This document shows, one piece after another, positions 6,740 through 15,552 of a stretch of 55,858 nucleotides of DNA; positions within the stretch are counted from its first letter, which is position 1; each line of letters starts with the position of its first letter. Origin of the DNA: Deltaproteobacteria bacterium (GTDB lineage Bacteria; Desulfobacterota; Syntrophia; Syntrophales; UBA5619); NCBI GenBank assembly GCA_021817825.1, contig JAKAFS010000013.1, positions 1-55,858 on the forward strand, in the 5' to 3' direction. Both the position numbers and the translations under genes were made by a program. Below the pieces are notes generated by a model. It ran no database searches. It was not told the origin of the DNA and saw only the letters and a list, made by a program, of their open reading frames with translations.

Positions 6740-6964
6740 ATGAAAAAGCTGTCTGCAACGATGTGGGAAGTGGTCGATGTATTGCTCTGGGGACGGCATC
6801 TGTCCGCAGAGGCCTCATTGCTGAAACCGTCAAAGAGCGTGGTTCTTGTCCAAAGAGCCGTTGCCTCCATCCAGATAGACCCTGTTGACGATTCACTTGC
6901 CGAAATAAGCGTTCGGCCAGTGAATTTGTCGAAGGGGATTTCCAGGTCTTTCGGCACGGTATAG
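6740..6964 (+). CDS. Possible small protein, 74 aa, no recognised family
   Basis: ATG 6740 has AAAGGAG six bases upstream, one of the best ribosome sites in this part of the window, and begins M-K-K-L. The rest has no signal peptide, membrane segment or familiar motif. The 3' part overlaps the hairpin 6892-6924, which argues that the bases may serve RNA structure rather than protein. Kept because of the ribosome site alone. Confidence 0.25.
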   Translation: MKKLSATMWEVVDVLLWGRHLSAEASLLKPSKSVVLVQRAVASIQIDPVDDSLAEISVRPVNLSKGISRSFGTV

Positions 6965-6983
6965 AAGGCAAGCCCCCGGCCGA

Positions 6984-7019
6984 CCTGCCGGCGGGAACGA
7001 GAAGACGTTCGCCGGCAGG
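6984..7019. repeat. Strong GC-rich hairpin downstream of lhr
   Basis: Arms CCTGCCGGCGGGAACG (6984-6999) and CGTTCGCCGGCAGG (7006-7019) pair with a two-base bulge around the loop AGAAGA. Neither strand has a following T-run, so it is not a canonical intrinsic terminator. It lies 73 bases beyond the lhr stop and could protect the 3' end of that mRNA or be a repeat. Confidence 0.5.
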
Positions 7020-7091
7020 CAAGGTACCTGAAAAGCTGGAATTCGGCGGCCAAAGGTCCGGCAGCGGGCCCGTTCGGCGTCGCAACGGTCG

Positions 7092-10000
7092 TCAATACTT
7101 GCGTGTCAACTCCAGTCCCTTGTAATAGCTCCGGAAGCCGAATGCCTTGAGCGCTTCGGAATACTCGCTCTCCCGGGCCGATTGGCCGTTGATCGTCTCC
7201 ACGAGGAGTGTCTTTTCGGGGAGGAACTCCCGGCCCAGGAGTGCCTTCATGAAGGAAAGGTACTCAGCAAGCCGCGGGTCGTCGGGGGGGACGAAAAACT
7301 CCAGGACGCCGCCGTTCCGGCGCGAGAGCAACGCCAATTTCCGGCCGCAATAGACCAGGTGGGTCGAGGGGATGCGGCTGGGAAGGCCGGCCTTGAGGGC
7401 CTCGTTGCGGATGCCGCAGAGGGAGGCCGGGTCGGTAGCGTTCAACCAGTAGACGGCCTCCTCGGGCAGGGGGTCGTTCAGGAAACGGAAAGCCTCGGGA
7501 GAGATGAACTGCGCCCCGGGGATGCCTGCAAAAAAATGACCGGAAAGAATTTCGCCCGAGAGCTCCATGAGGCGCAGGGCCCGAAAAACGCCCGTCCACT
7601 GGAGCGGCGGCAGCTCATAGGCGAGCAGCTCCCGAAAGAGGATTCCGTAGCGCGCCAGGAGCTGGCGAACCCGGTCCTTTGCCAGCTCCGCCTCCTCGAT
7701 GGGATCCCGGTCGATATGGCCTGGGCCGATGGCGTGCCAGTTTCCCGAAAGGGGGCGGCTGGCCGCCCAGCGGTTGTAGCCCGACCGGGGGATTCGTCCC
7801 CGTTCCGGCTTCGGTGAAAAGGGGGCGAAGTCCGTCATGATCCCCTGCCGAAGGGTCGCGAAGGCGTCATTGGCGACCTGTCCCTGCCAAACCAAATTCC
7901 AGAGTTTCTCCGTCACGGCGGCGCTGTCCAGTCCTGCGTGGCGGGCGATGTCGAAAAGGCTGTAGCGGCCGAACCGTTGGGGGAGAAGGGTTGCCAGCGC
8001 ATCCGGTACTGGCTTCCCATCGCTTTGCAACGGGTCACGGTTGCCGCCTTCCTCGGGCAGGAAAAGTTCCCGGTCGTCGGCAAAGGCGAAGCTGATCCGC
8101 CGGAGGCCGCAGCCGAACCAGGCAAGGTCGCTCGTCGCCAGCAAGGTGTCCAACCAGGCGCCGTAATAGGGGGAAAGACGCGCCGGGAGGAGGTGTTTCT
8201 CCCAGGCCTCGGCCGGGGCGGGGAAGCCGAAGAGCTGCTCGATGCGCGTCCGGAGCGCGTCCGGCGAGTCGCCGGGCGCGGTGAGTCCCTGCCAGGCGGC
8301 AAGAAAGAGGGGAAGCGCAGCGGCGGGAAGGGCGCTGAAGACGGGCTGCCTGGCCCTGCGGGCCATCCGGAGGAGGATCTCCAGATTTTCCCGGTCGCAG
8401 ACCTCGATTTCGGCAGCCTCATCGGTCAGCAGGTCGAGGAGCAACACTTGCGCCTCGGCAAGATCGGCCAGGGTCGCCGCGAGGCGCGAAACCGGAAGGC
8501 CGAGGATCTCCGGAAGGGCGGATTGCGGGAGCGGCCCGTAGTAGGAAAGCCACCGACGGAGAAAACCGGCCAGGTCCGGCGCTTCTCCCTCTTCTTCCGA
8601 AACGGTGTCGTCGAGATCTCCGGTAGCCCTCTGAAGATTCCCGGTCACCCACTCCAGATCTCCCACCACTCCCTTTGTCAACCCCACCGCCCCTTTTGTT
8701 CTACCCGTCACTCCCCTTATCGCACCTGCCGCTCCTTTTGGTGTTTCCTCCACCCCTTTTGTCGTGCCCGTCACCCCATCTGTCGTACCCGTCGCCCCTT
8801 TTGTCATACCCGCGGAAGCGGGTATCCAGGCTATTGGTTCCCCGGAAATCAGGTCATGGGCCGGAAACGCCTCGCCGGGGGTTCCGAAAACCCCGGCGAT
8901 CCGGGCGAAATTTTCGACAGCGCAGATCCCGTCTGTTTTTGCACCGGGCAGGCGTACAGCGGCAATCTTAAGACCGATCTCAGTCAGGGCTTCGGCGGCA
9001 ACGATTTCTCCGTCGCCGTCGATCGCGGCGCAGAGTGCCTGCCACTCGGAAAGGGGGATGAAGAGCCGCTCCCGGAGCCAGTCGAGGAGTTCCGCGGCCG
9101 ACCGGGGGGCATAGCCGGGCGCCGTCCGCTGAAGTCGGGCCAGAAGCTGGGCGACGAGCGCCTTGGGGATCTTCGGCCGGAGCCGTCCCGAAAGGACCGC
9201 CTCGCGGATCAAGTCCTGGCCCAGACGGGACGTCTTTCCCGCGGCGGGCGAGTCGCCCTCGTACATGTGGGTGTTGGTCTGCTTCCAGATCAAGCCGTCG
9301 CAGAAGGGAGAGGCCGCCGCCGTGGTCGTCTCGCCGATCCTGATCTTGCCGTCCCGGATCTCGTCGAGCAGTTCCTTTAGATGGTCCAGATCGAATTCGT
9401 CCTTCAGACAGTCGCGCCAGGTCTCCAGGAGGATCGGAAAATCGGCGTAGGGAAGGACGGCGTCGAGGAGCTTTTTCGCCCGGAGGCGGTTGAGCCAGAG
9501 GGGCAGCCGCCGCTGGAAATCACCTTTGGGCAAGAGCAGCGCCCGGCCGGCGTTTTCCCGGAACCGGGCTCCGAAAAAACCGCTCGTCTCCAGGATCCGC
9601 CGGAGCTGCCGTTCGAGCGATTCGGCCGTGACGAGGGAAAAGAGTTCGGCCGCCGAAAAAGCGTGGGGGAGCATCAGGAGGATGGCGTCGTTGTTGACGA
9701 AGGTCTCCAGGTGGAGGCCGTACTTTTCCTCCCAGGCGGCCTGGAGGGCCAGGGCGAAGGGGCGGTTGACCCGGCCGCCCCAGAAGGTGTGGAGGACGAC
9801 CTGTTTGCGGTCGGCGTCGTTGAGCGGATCGTCGAAGTGCTCGATCAGGAGGTGGCGGCGGTGGGGGAGGTCCGTCCCCGTGGCCGACCGTTGCCTCGTC
9901 AGGTGGCCGATCAATTCGTCGGCCGCCGTCTCGTCCAGGAAGTAGTCTCGCCGGAGTTCTTCCTTCAGCGACGGGTCGGCGAGGCGGGCATTGAACTTCT

Positions 10001-11774
10001 CCAGAAAGAGGAGGATCCGCTCCGAGAAGTGAAAATCCCGGTTCTGCTCCTCGGCCCGCCAGAAGGGGAAGATCCCCGGCTGCGCTTCGACGGGCACCAC
10101 TTCCACGTCGTTGTGGGTGACCTTTTTGATCCGCCAGACCTGGGTCCCCAGCGTAAAGGTGTCGCCGATGCGGCGCTCCCAGACGAACTCCTCGTCCAGC
10201 TCGCCGATCTTGGCGCGGCTCTCCTCGATGCGGAGGTCGTAGTAGCCCCGGTCCGGGATGGTTCCGCCGGCGAGGGCGACGAGCCGCAGGGTCCCCTCCC
10301 GGGCCTGGACGGTGTTGTCGATCCTGTCGATGAAGAGCCGGGGCTTCAGTTCCCGAAGCCGGGTGTCGGCATAGCGTCCGGCGAGCATCGCAAGGACGAG
10401 GTCGAACTGCCGCCGCGGAAGCCCATGGTAAGGGTGGCAGGTCCGGAGGAAGCTATAGAGGGCGTCGATGTCCCAGGACTCGACGCCGGTCATGGCGAGG
10501 ATCACCTGGGCCAGGACGTCGAGGGGGCCTTCGATGGGGGCGGCGGCTTCGATCTTTCGATCGGCGGCGCAGCGGGCAAGGACCGCGGCGTAGAGAAAAT
10601 CGTGGCCGTGGGTGGGGAAAAGCAGCCCCCGGCTCGTCCCGCCGACGCCGTGACCGGACCGGCCGATCCGCTGGATCGCCGCCGAGATTGCCGGCGGCGT
10701 CTGGATGAGGATCACCTCGTCCAGTTCGCCGATGTCGATCCCCAACTCCAGGGAACTGGTGGCCACGATCGCCTTCAGTTCCCCGTTCTTGAGCCGCTCC
10801 TCGACGGTCAGCCGGATCTCCCGGGAAAGCGATCCGTGGTGGGCATAGGCGAGGACCGCAGGCGCTTTTTCGTTGATCAGGCGGGTCACCTTTTCGGCGG
10901 TCCGGCGGCTGTTGGCGAAAAGGAGGGTGGCGCGGTTTTGTTCGATGATCTTCCGGAACGCCTCGGCGAGGACCGGCCACCAGGAGGCGTCTACGAGCCG
11001 TTCCCGGGCGGCGGGGGGGAAGGCGACGCGGATCTCGGAGCGCTTCTCTTCCCGAGCGGAGACGATCTCGACGGGACGCCTCGCGTAGCGGTCGTCTCCG
11101 GAATCGCCTTTTGGGAGGAAACCGCCGACGAACTCGGCCACGGTGGAAAGGGGCCGGACCGTGGCCGAAAGGGCGATCCGCTGGAACTCGCCGGCCAGGA
11201 GCGTCAGCCGTTCGACCGCCGTGATCAGGTGGGTGCCCCGCTTCGTCGCGACCAAGGCGTGGATTTCATCGAGAATGACCGTGGCGACGCCGGTCAGCAT
11301 CTGCCGGCCGGTCCGGGAATTAAGCAGGAGGTTCAGGCTCTCGGGGGTCGTGATCAGGATCTCCGGGGGGCGGCGGAACATCCGCCGGCGCTCCTCGGCG
11401 GGCGTATCGCCGCTGCGGGTGAGAACGCCGATCTCCGGGAAGGGTTTCCCCGCCCTTTGGAAGAGGCCTTGCAACTCTGCCAGGGGGGCGGTCAGGTTGC
11501 GGCGGATGTCGTTGTTCAGGGCCTTGAGCGGCGAGACGTAGAGGACCCGGGTTTGCCCCCTTCCCCAGACGCCGGTGATGAGCTGGTTCAGCGCCCAGAG
11601 AAAGGCCGTGAGGGTCTTGCCGCTTCCCGTAGGGGCGGTGATCAGGGCGTGCTTTCCTGCGGCGATGATCGGCCAGGCCTGCGCCTGGACGTCCGTGGGC
11701 GCTCCCCGCCTTTTGCCGAACCACTCCCCGATGAGCGGATGAAAGGGGGAAAGCGCCTGCTGATTGCGATCCAT
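7092..11774 (-). CDS. lhr: Lhr-family large DEAD/H-box helicase
   Basis: 1,560 aa, full length for the long Lhr form. It is an ATP-dependent 3'-5' helicase linked to nucleic-acid repair. Walker A is T-A-P-T-G-S-G-K-T (about 46-54), motif II D-E-I-H (169-172), motif III S-A-T-V, and motif VI Q-R-I-G-R-S-G-H-G-V-G. The Lhr-core winged-helix region follows, and the C-terminal half has the extra domain typical of long Lhr. The start ATG has AAGGAA eight bases upstream. Residues 991-1053 are a low-complexity insert of nine heptads encoded by 21-bp repeats, preceded by a translated palindromic element. The frame is kept and the insert sits at a domain junction, so the protein is probably functional. 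Long forward frames across this gene are its antisense shadows. Confidence 0.93.
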   Translation of the reverse strand: MDRNQQALSPFHPLIGEWFGKRRGAPTDVQAQAWPIIAAGKHALITAPTGSGKTLTAFLWALNQLITGVWGRGQTRVLYVSPLKALNNDIRRNLTAPLAELQGLFQRAGKPFPEIGVLTRSGDTPAEERRRMFRRPPEILITTPESLNLLLNSRTGRQMLTGVATVILDEIHALVATKRGTHLITAVERLTLLAGEFQRIALSATVRPLSTVAEFVGGFLPKGDSGDDRYARRPVEIVSAREEKRSEIRVAFPPAARERLVDASWWPVLAEAFRKIIEQNRATLLFANSRRTAEKVTRLINEKAPAVLAYAHHGSLSREIRLTVEERLKNGELKAIVATSSLELGIDIGELDEVILIQTPPAISAAIQRIGRSGHGVGGTSRGLLFPTHGHDFLYAAVLARCAADRKIEAAAPIEGPLDVLAQVILAMTGVESWDIDALYSFLRTCHPYHGLPRRQFDLVLAMLAGRYADTRLRELKPRLFIDRIDNTVQAREGTLRLVALAGGTIPDRGYYDLRIEESRAKIGELDEEFVWERRIGDTFTLGTQVWRIKKVTHNDVEVVPVEAQPGIFPFWRAEEQNRDFHFSERILLFLEKFNARLADPSLKEELRRDYFLDETAADELIGHLTRQRSATGTDLPHRRHLLIEHFDDPLNDADRKQVVLHTFWGGRVNRPFALALQAAWEEKYGLHLETFVNNDAILLMLPHAFSAAELFSLVTAESLERQLRRILETSGFFGARFRENAGRALLLPKGDFQRRLPLWLNRLRAKKLLDAVLPYADFPILLETWRDCLKDEFDLDHLKELLDEIRDGKIRIGETTTAAASPFCDGLIWKQTNTHMYEGDSPAAGKTSRLGQDLIREAVLSGRLRPKIPKALVAQLLARLQRTAPGYAPRSAAELLDWLRERLFIPLSEWQALCAAIDGDGEIVAAEALTEIGLKIAAVRLPGAKTDGICAVENFARIAGVFGTPGEAFPAHDLISGEPIAWIPASAGMTKGATGTTDGVTGTTKGVEETPKGAAGAIRGVTGRTKGAVGLTKGVVGDLEWVTGNLQRATGDLDDTVSEEEGEAPDLAGFLRRWLSYYGPLPQSALPEILGLPVSRLAATLADLAEAQVLLLDLLTDEAAEIEVCDRENLEILLRMARRARQPVFSALPAAALPLFLAAWQGLTAPGDSPDALRTRIEQLFGFPAPAEAWEKHLLPARLSPYYGAWLDTLLATSDLAWFGCGLRRISFAFADDRELFLPEEGGNRDPLQSDGKPVPDALATLLPQRFGRYSLFDIARHAGLDSAAVTEKLWNLVWQGQVANDAFATLRQGIMTDFAPFSPKPERGRIPRSGYNRWAASRPLSGNWHAIGPGHIDRDPIEEAELAKDRVRQLLARYGILFRELLAYELPPLQWTGVFRALRLMELSGEILSGHFFAGIPGAQFISPEAFRFLNDPLPEEAVYWLNATDPASLCGIRNEALKAGLPSRIPSTHLVYCGRKLALLSRRNGGVLEFFVPPDDPRLAEYLSFMKALLGREFLPEKTLLVETINGQSARESEYSEALKAFGFRSYYKGLELTRKY
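8616..8804 (-). repeat. Nine 21-bp tandem repeats inside lhr
   Basis: In lhr sense this encodes nine heptads of the pattern T-K-G-x-x-G-x (TKGATGT, TDGVTGT, TKGVEET, PKGAAGA, IRGVTGR, TKGAVGL, TKGVVGD, then two degenerate units LEWVTGN and LQRATGD). Divergence grows away from the palindrome at 8806-8825, so the array looks older at the far end. The unit length is a multiple of three, which preserves the frame. It behaves as a coding minisatellite in an inter-domain linker. Confidence 0.85.
8806..8825. repeat. Palindromic element translated inside lhr
   Basis: ATACCCGC (8806-8813) and GCGGGTAT (8818-8825) are perfect arms around GGAA. In lhr sense it reads W-I-P-A-S-A-G-M-T, the peptide that the common proteobacterial 'GGAATCCCGC...GCGGGAATGAC' type repeat produces when read in this frame (established pattern, from memory). 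It directly abuts the tandem array, so the array probably grew from its edge. Confidence 0.8.
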
Positions 11775-11997
11775 GGCCGGTTCCTTTTCGCGAATGGTGG
11801 ATAGAATCTGGAGACACCATAGGCCAGATGGAAGTTCTAATCAATCCCGAAAAGAAACCGTCAATTTTCCGAGAAGCATTGCCCGAAGATTGACGCTGTT
11901 TAGCAGAAGGGAGATTGCCGGGATTTTATCTGCAATGAGCGGATTTTGTCCTCCTGCACAGGACCGATTTCTGGCGAGTGTGGCTGGGGCGAGAAAT

Positions 11998-12026
11998 AAA
12001 AACCCGGGCAGAAAGCCCGGGTTTTT
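11998..12026 (-). terminator. Intrinsic terminator of the binding-protein gene
   Basis: Perfect 12-bp arms AAAAACCCGGGC and GCCCGGGTTTTT around AGAAA, 27 bases beyond the stop of the binding-protein gene. In minus orientation the stem ends in five T. The symmetric A/T flanks let it work in both directions. Confidence 0.9.
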
Positions 12027-12052
12027 GTAGTCGCTGTCTATTTCGCGATGGT

Positions 12053-13024
12053 TTATTGCGCCGTGGCGCCCGACTCCTTCACAACGGTCTGCCACTTCTT
12101 GAACTCGCTGGCGATGAAACTCTTGAACTGTTCGGGCGAGCCGCCGACGGGATTGGCGCCTTCGGCAACCATCTTCTTGTCGATCGCCGGCTCGTCGATG
12201 ATCTCGTTGACCGCCTTGTTCAGCTTGTCAACGACGTTTTTGGGCGTCCCTTTCGGGCCGAAGAAACCGAACCAGGAACCGGCTTCAAAGCCGGGGTAGC
12301 CGCTTTCGATCATGGTCGGGACATTGGGAAGCGCCTTGGACCGCTTGGCGCTCGTGACGGCAATGGGCACCAGTTTGCCCGCGTTGATCTGCGTCATGAC
12401 CGAGGGGATCGTGGCGAACATGAAATCGACCTTTCCGGCCAATAACCCGACCACCGCTTCGGCGGGGTTGTGGGCGGCCGTGATATTGGCCCGCTTGGCA
12501 AACATGAAGCCCGAGAGATGGGATGAGGTCCCGACGCCGGTCGAAGAGTAGGAAAGACCGCCCTGCTTGGTTTTGGCCTTGGCGAGGAGATCCTTCAAGG
12601 CCGCTGTGTTGGCGCTGGCGGGAACCACCAGGACGTTCGGCACTTCGGCGATCTGGACGATCGGATCGAGGTCGGTCAAGGGATTAAAGGGCAGACTCTT
12701 GTAAAGCGTGGGATTCACGGCAATCGGACCGACGGAATTCACGATCAGGGTATATCCGTCGGGGGCGGATTTGACCACAAAGGCCGTTCCGATGTTTCCG
12801 CCGGCTCCCGGCTTGCTTTCGACGGTGAAGAGCTGCTTCGTTTTTTCAGTCAAGCGGGCACTGACCATGCGGGTCAAAAGGTCGGTGGTGCCGCCGGGAG
12901 CAAAGGCCACGACAACCTTGACGGGTTTGGACGGGTACTCGTCGGCCGCAAGCGCGACGCCGGTTCCGCAGAGAAGAGTGACGATGGCAAACAGGGTGAC
13001 AAGTTTCTGGAACGGGTGCTTCAT
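12053..13024 (-). CDS. Bug/TctC-type periplasmic solute-binding protein
   Basis: 323 aa. It has a signal peptide (basic start, hydrophobic core, cleavage near ALA-AD at residue 26), then the Bug signature Y-P-S-K-P-V-K-V-V-V and A-P-G-G-T-T-D with R-M-V. N-K-P-type loops are replaced by E-S-K-P-G-A-G-G-N-I-G, and P-D-G-Y-T-L follows. These proteins capture carboxylates such as tricarboxylates or aromatic acids for TctAB transporters, or act as sensors. No TctA or TctB gene is in the window, so it is an orphan receptor here. The start has GGAGG seven bases upstream. A near-consensus sigma-54 promoter lies about 60 bases upstream and a clear terminator follows, so it is a single-gene transcript. 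The ligand cannot be read from the sequence. Confidence 0.92.
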   Translation of the reverse strand: MKHPFQKLVTLFAIVTLLCGTGVALAADEYPSKPVKVVVAFAPGGTTDLLTRMVSARLTEKTKQLFTVESKPGAGGNIGTAFVVKSAPDGYTLIVNSVGPIAVNPTLYKSLPFNPLTDLDPIVQIAEVPNVLVVPASANTAALKDLLAKAKTKQGGLSYSSTGVGTSSHLSGFMFAKRANITAAHNPAEAVVGLLAGKVDFMFATIPSVMTQINAGKLVPIAVTSAKRSKALPNVPTMIESGYPGFEAGSWFGFFGPKGTPKNVVDKLNKAVNEIIDEPAIDKKMVAEGANPVGGSPEQFKSFIASEFKKWQTVVKESGATAQ

Positions 13025-13082
13025 GTGATACCTCCAATTTTTTTTTAATGGGCAATGTGAATGTCTTACGGGAGGTGATGTC

Positions 13083-13097
13083 GCAGGAAGCGTGCCA
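13083..13097 (-). promoter_or_regulatory. Sigma-54 promoter of the binding-protein gene
   Basis: On the minus strand the sequence is TGGCACG-CTTC-CTGC. The -24 half is a full match to the consensus, GG and GC are exactly ten bases apart, and only one base of the -12 half (TTGC) differs. The predicted transcript would start near 13071, leaving a leader of about 47 bases with the GGAGG site. It implies control by an enhancer-binding protein, for example by carboxylate availability. Confidence 0.75.
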
Positions 13098-13166
13098 ATT
13101 TCAATTTTCGAAAATGATTAAGAGAAGGTGCGGCCGGCAGCCTTTGGCTTTGCAAGGGTGGCCCGG

Positions 13167-14330
13167 TTATCCGGCCCGGAGGGCGTCGACGATCCGCATC
13201 CGGGCGGCCCGGAGCGCCGGGAACATCCCGCCGATGAGGCCCATGACGAGTGCGAAAGTCATGGCCTGCAGGACAATGCGCCCGGTGAGCGTAAATCGGA
13301 AGGCCAGTTCCGAAAATGTCTGAAAGTTGACGGTCGAGACGGTGATGAACTGCATGAAGGAGGCAAAGAAGAGCCCTGCCGCGCCGCCGAGAAGCCCCAA
13401 CAGCAGCGATTCGGCGATAAAGGCGATAAGGATGCTGCGTCTGGAGAAGCCCAGCGCCCGCATCGTTCCGATCTCGCCGATCCGGTTGGCCACCGCCGAA
13501 TACATGGTGATCATGGCCCCGATGATCGCGCCGATGGAAAAGATGACCGTCAGCGAGATCCCCAGTATCCGCAGAAATTTTGCCATCATCTCCGACTGGT
13601 CGAGATAGTAGCGCGTCTCCCGCTTGGCCTCCAGGGTCAGCCGCGGGTCCGTCTCGACGGCCCTTTGGGCGGCCAAAAAGGCGTCCGGGGCGTTCAGACG
13701 GAAGATAAGCGACGAGTAGACGGGACGCCGGAAGGCCTGCATCACCTGGTCCACGTCTCCCCAGATCTCGGAGGAAAAGCCGGTGTTTCCCGCATCGAAA
13801 ATTCCCACGACGGTCCATTGCCGCATCCCCCAGGTCAGGGCGTTCTGAAGACCGACCCCGGCAAACCCCTTGGCGATGCTGTTGCCGACGATGATCTCCG
13901 ACGTTCCCCTCCGGAACATCCGGCCCGCGACGAGCTTCACCTGGGGCCGCAGGGGGAGCGAAGCCTTCTGGACGCCCCGGACCACGACGTTGGAGTTGCC
14001 GGCCCCCCGCTTGGGCAGGGCGATCAGGACCACGACCTCCTTGGCCACGAGCCGCTCTCCTTCGTTGCCGATGGCCACCTGGGGGAGCATCTCCACGATC
14101 GAGGCCTGGCCGCGCTCGATGCCGCTCATCACTTCCGAAGTGGAGCCCTTGCGGACGACGACCACGTTGTCCTCCGACCCGGTCTCGACGAGCGTCTTTT
14201 CGAGCCCGGAAGCCATCATCAGGACGGCGGCCAAGACGAAGACGACGAGCGCCATTCCCGCGACCGTGAGAACCGTCGTCAGCCGGCGCTTTGCGAGGTT
14301 CCGGAGGCTGTAGGAAAAAGGGACGGCCAT
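13167..14330 (-). CDS. ABC transporter permease, FtsX/MacB type (second of two)
   Basis: 387 aa with the MacB-like plan: one N-terminal membrane helix (about 18-40), a large periplasmic domain, then three C-terminal helices. The G-E-I-G-T-M-R-A-L-G-F-S-R block between helices is the coupling motif that contacts the ATPase. It is the last gene of the export operon, and its ATG overlaps the stop of the preceding permease by one base. Two non-identical permeases with one ATPase suggest a heterodimeric LolCE-like or DevC-like complex with the adaptor encoded at the start of the operon. Substrate unknown. Confidence 0.88.
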   Translation of the reverse strand: MAVPFSYSLRNLAKRRLTTVLTVAGMALVVFVLAAVLMMASGLEKTLVETGSEDNVVVVRKGSTSEVMSGIERGQASIVEMLPQVAIGNEGERLVAKEVVVLIALPKRGAGNSNVVVRGVQKASLPLRPQVKLVAGRMFRRGTSEIIVGNSIAKGFAGVGLQNALTWGMRQWTVVGIFDAGNTGFSSEIWGDVDQVMQAFRRPVYSSLIFRLNAPDAFLAAQRAVETDPRLTLEAKRETRYYLDQSEMMAKFLRILGISLTVIFSIGAIIGAMITMYSAVANRIGEIGTMRALGFSRRSILIAFIAESLLLGLLGGAAGLFFASFMQFITVSTVNFQTFSELAFRFTLTGRIVLQAMTFALVMGLIGGMFPALRAARMRIVDALRAG

Positions 14331-15487
14331 TATCCGATCCTCCTGAGCCCCTCGGCGATCCCGATGCGGATCGCCCGGCGGGCCGGGATGAGGGCCGCGA
14401 AAAAGGCGATCCCGAAGGCGGCGGCGAGGTCCAGCCAGAGGGTCTGGGGCGAGACGATAAAGATGGGAAAGTAGGCCGAAAGCGATTGACCAAAGGCCTT
14501 GGCGGCCGGGAAGGTGAGGAGCATCCCGGTCAGAGAGCCGGTCAGGGCGATGACGAGGGATTCGCCGAAGACCATGACCGCGATGGAACCGCCGCCGAAG
14601 CCCAGGGTCTTCATGATCGCATAATCGCCGATCCGTTCCCGGGTGGTCATGGCCATGGTGTTGGCGACGACGGCCATGATGATGAGGATGACGACGAAAG
14701 AGACCATCTGGATGGCCGTCACGATCGCCCCGCTCATGGCGATGAACCCCTGGTTGAAGGCCTTTTCCGTCTCGGTGAGGGTTTCGGCCAGGGAGTTTTT
14801 GAAGGCCTTGTCGATGCGCAGCGCCGTTTCGGGCGCCAGATCCGGCCGCTGGACGGCGATCATGTAGAAGCCCACCTGGTCCGCCCGGGTCGGCGCGGTG
14901 CGCTTCATGGTTTCATTGAGGTACGCCCAATGGAAGAGAAACTGCGTTTCGTCGACCGTTTTGTCCCGGCCCCGGTAGAGGCCCTTGAGGACGAAGTCCC
15001 AGCTGCCCGGGTAGATCGTCCCCTTGAGGGTGACCTGGTCGCCGATCTTCCAGCGGTACCTTGCCGCCAGCTTCCGGCCGGCGATGAAACCCTTCCGGTC
15101 GGCAAGAAAGGCCTTCAGCTCCGGGGCGCTGACGACGAACTCCGGGTAGACGGACAGATAGCTGCGCGGTTCCACGCAAAAGTTCGGAAAGAAATGCTTC
15201 TCGTCGATGTAGATGCCGCCGAACCAGTTTCCCCAGGAGACGGCCTTCACCCCTTCGATCTGGCGGATCTTTTCGGCGTAGGCGAGGGGGAGGGGAAAGA
15301 TGATGGAGATCGCGTTGCGGGTGACGAGGCGGGAGGCCGAGGCCGCCTCGACGCCGGCGTACCAGGCGCCGATGACCGTCTGTAGAAGGCCGAAGGCGAG
15401 CACCGCCACGGTGATCCCCAGGATCGTAAGGCCGCTGCGCAGCCGGTTGTGAAAGGCATTCCTGAAGAGGATCTTGATCTGAAGCAT
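14330..15487 (-). CDS. ABC transporter permease, FtsX type (first of two)
   Basis: 385 aa with the same four-helix plan as its neighbour but low similarity. A hydrophobic helix lies near residues 18-42 (LTILGITVAVLAFGLL), then a soluble domain, then helices near 260, 310 and 350. The coupling motif is D-Y-A-I-M-K-T-L-G-F-G-G. The C-terminal P-A-R-R-A-I-R-I-G-I-A-E-G-L-R is typical. It starts 65 bases after the MBL gene and is joined to the next permease by a one-base overlap. It is probably the obligate partner of the second permease in one complex. Confidence 0.86.
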   Translation of the reverse strand: MLQIKILFRNAFHNRLRSGLTILGITVAVLAFGLLQTVIGAWYAGVEAASASRLVTRNAISIIFPLPLAYAEKIRQIEGVKAVSWGNWFGGIYIDEKHFFPNFCVEPRSYLSVYPEFVVSAPELKAFLADRKGFIAGRKLAARYRWKIGDQVTLKGTIYPGSWDFVLKGLYRGRDKTVDETQFLFHWAYLNETMKRTAPTRADQVGFYMIAVQRPDLAPETALRIDKAFKNSLAETLTETEKAFNQGFIAMSGAIVTAIQMVSFVVILIIMAVVANTMAMTTRERIGDYAIMKTLGFGGGSIAVMVFGESLVIALTGSLTGMLLTFPAAKAFGQSLSAYFPIFIVSPQTLWLDLAAAFGIAFFAALIPARRAIRIGIAEGLRRIG

Positions 15488-15552
15488 CGTTTTTCGATCG
15501 CCTTTAAGGAAACTCCCGCTGCCGGTTTATCCCTTGCCGATGGATTTTCCGA

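Larger units (their letters stand above)
6151..7091. other. About 0.9 kb without a convincing gene
   Basis: This lies between the palindromic element and the end of lhr. It holds a hairpin GGGCGCC/GGCGCCC at 6162-6183, a GC-rich block to about 6500, an AT-richer block at 6510-6730, one small ORF with a very good ribosome site (6740), an imperfect 13-bp-arm hairpin at 6892-6924 (arms TTCACTTGCCGAA and TTCGGCCAGTGAA), and a strong hairpin at 6984-7019. No frame longer than 100 codons shows recognisable protein features. I searched by eye for RNase P, SRP, tmRNA, 6S and common riboswitch signatures and found none. A decayed gene or an unknown RNA is possible. Confidence 0.5.

Noticed and set aside
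7718-7735. TGGCACG sigma-54-like site on the minus strand inside lhr
   Set aside because: The -24 half and spacing fit, but it lies within coding sequence, the -12 half is poor and no gene start follows.
7938-11804. Two long plus-strand open frames (480 and 807 codons)
   Set aside because: They lie antisense to lhr, have Gly/Arg/Asp-rich composition typical of GC-rich shadows, and contain no recognisable motifs.
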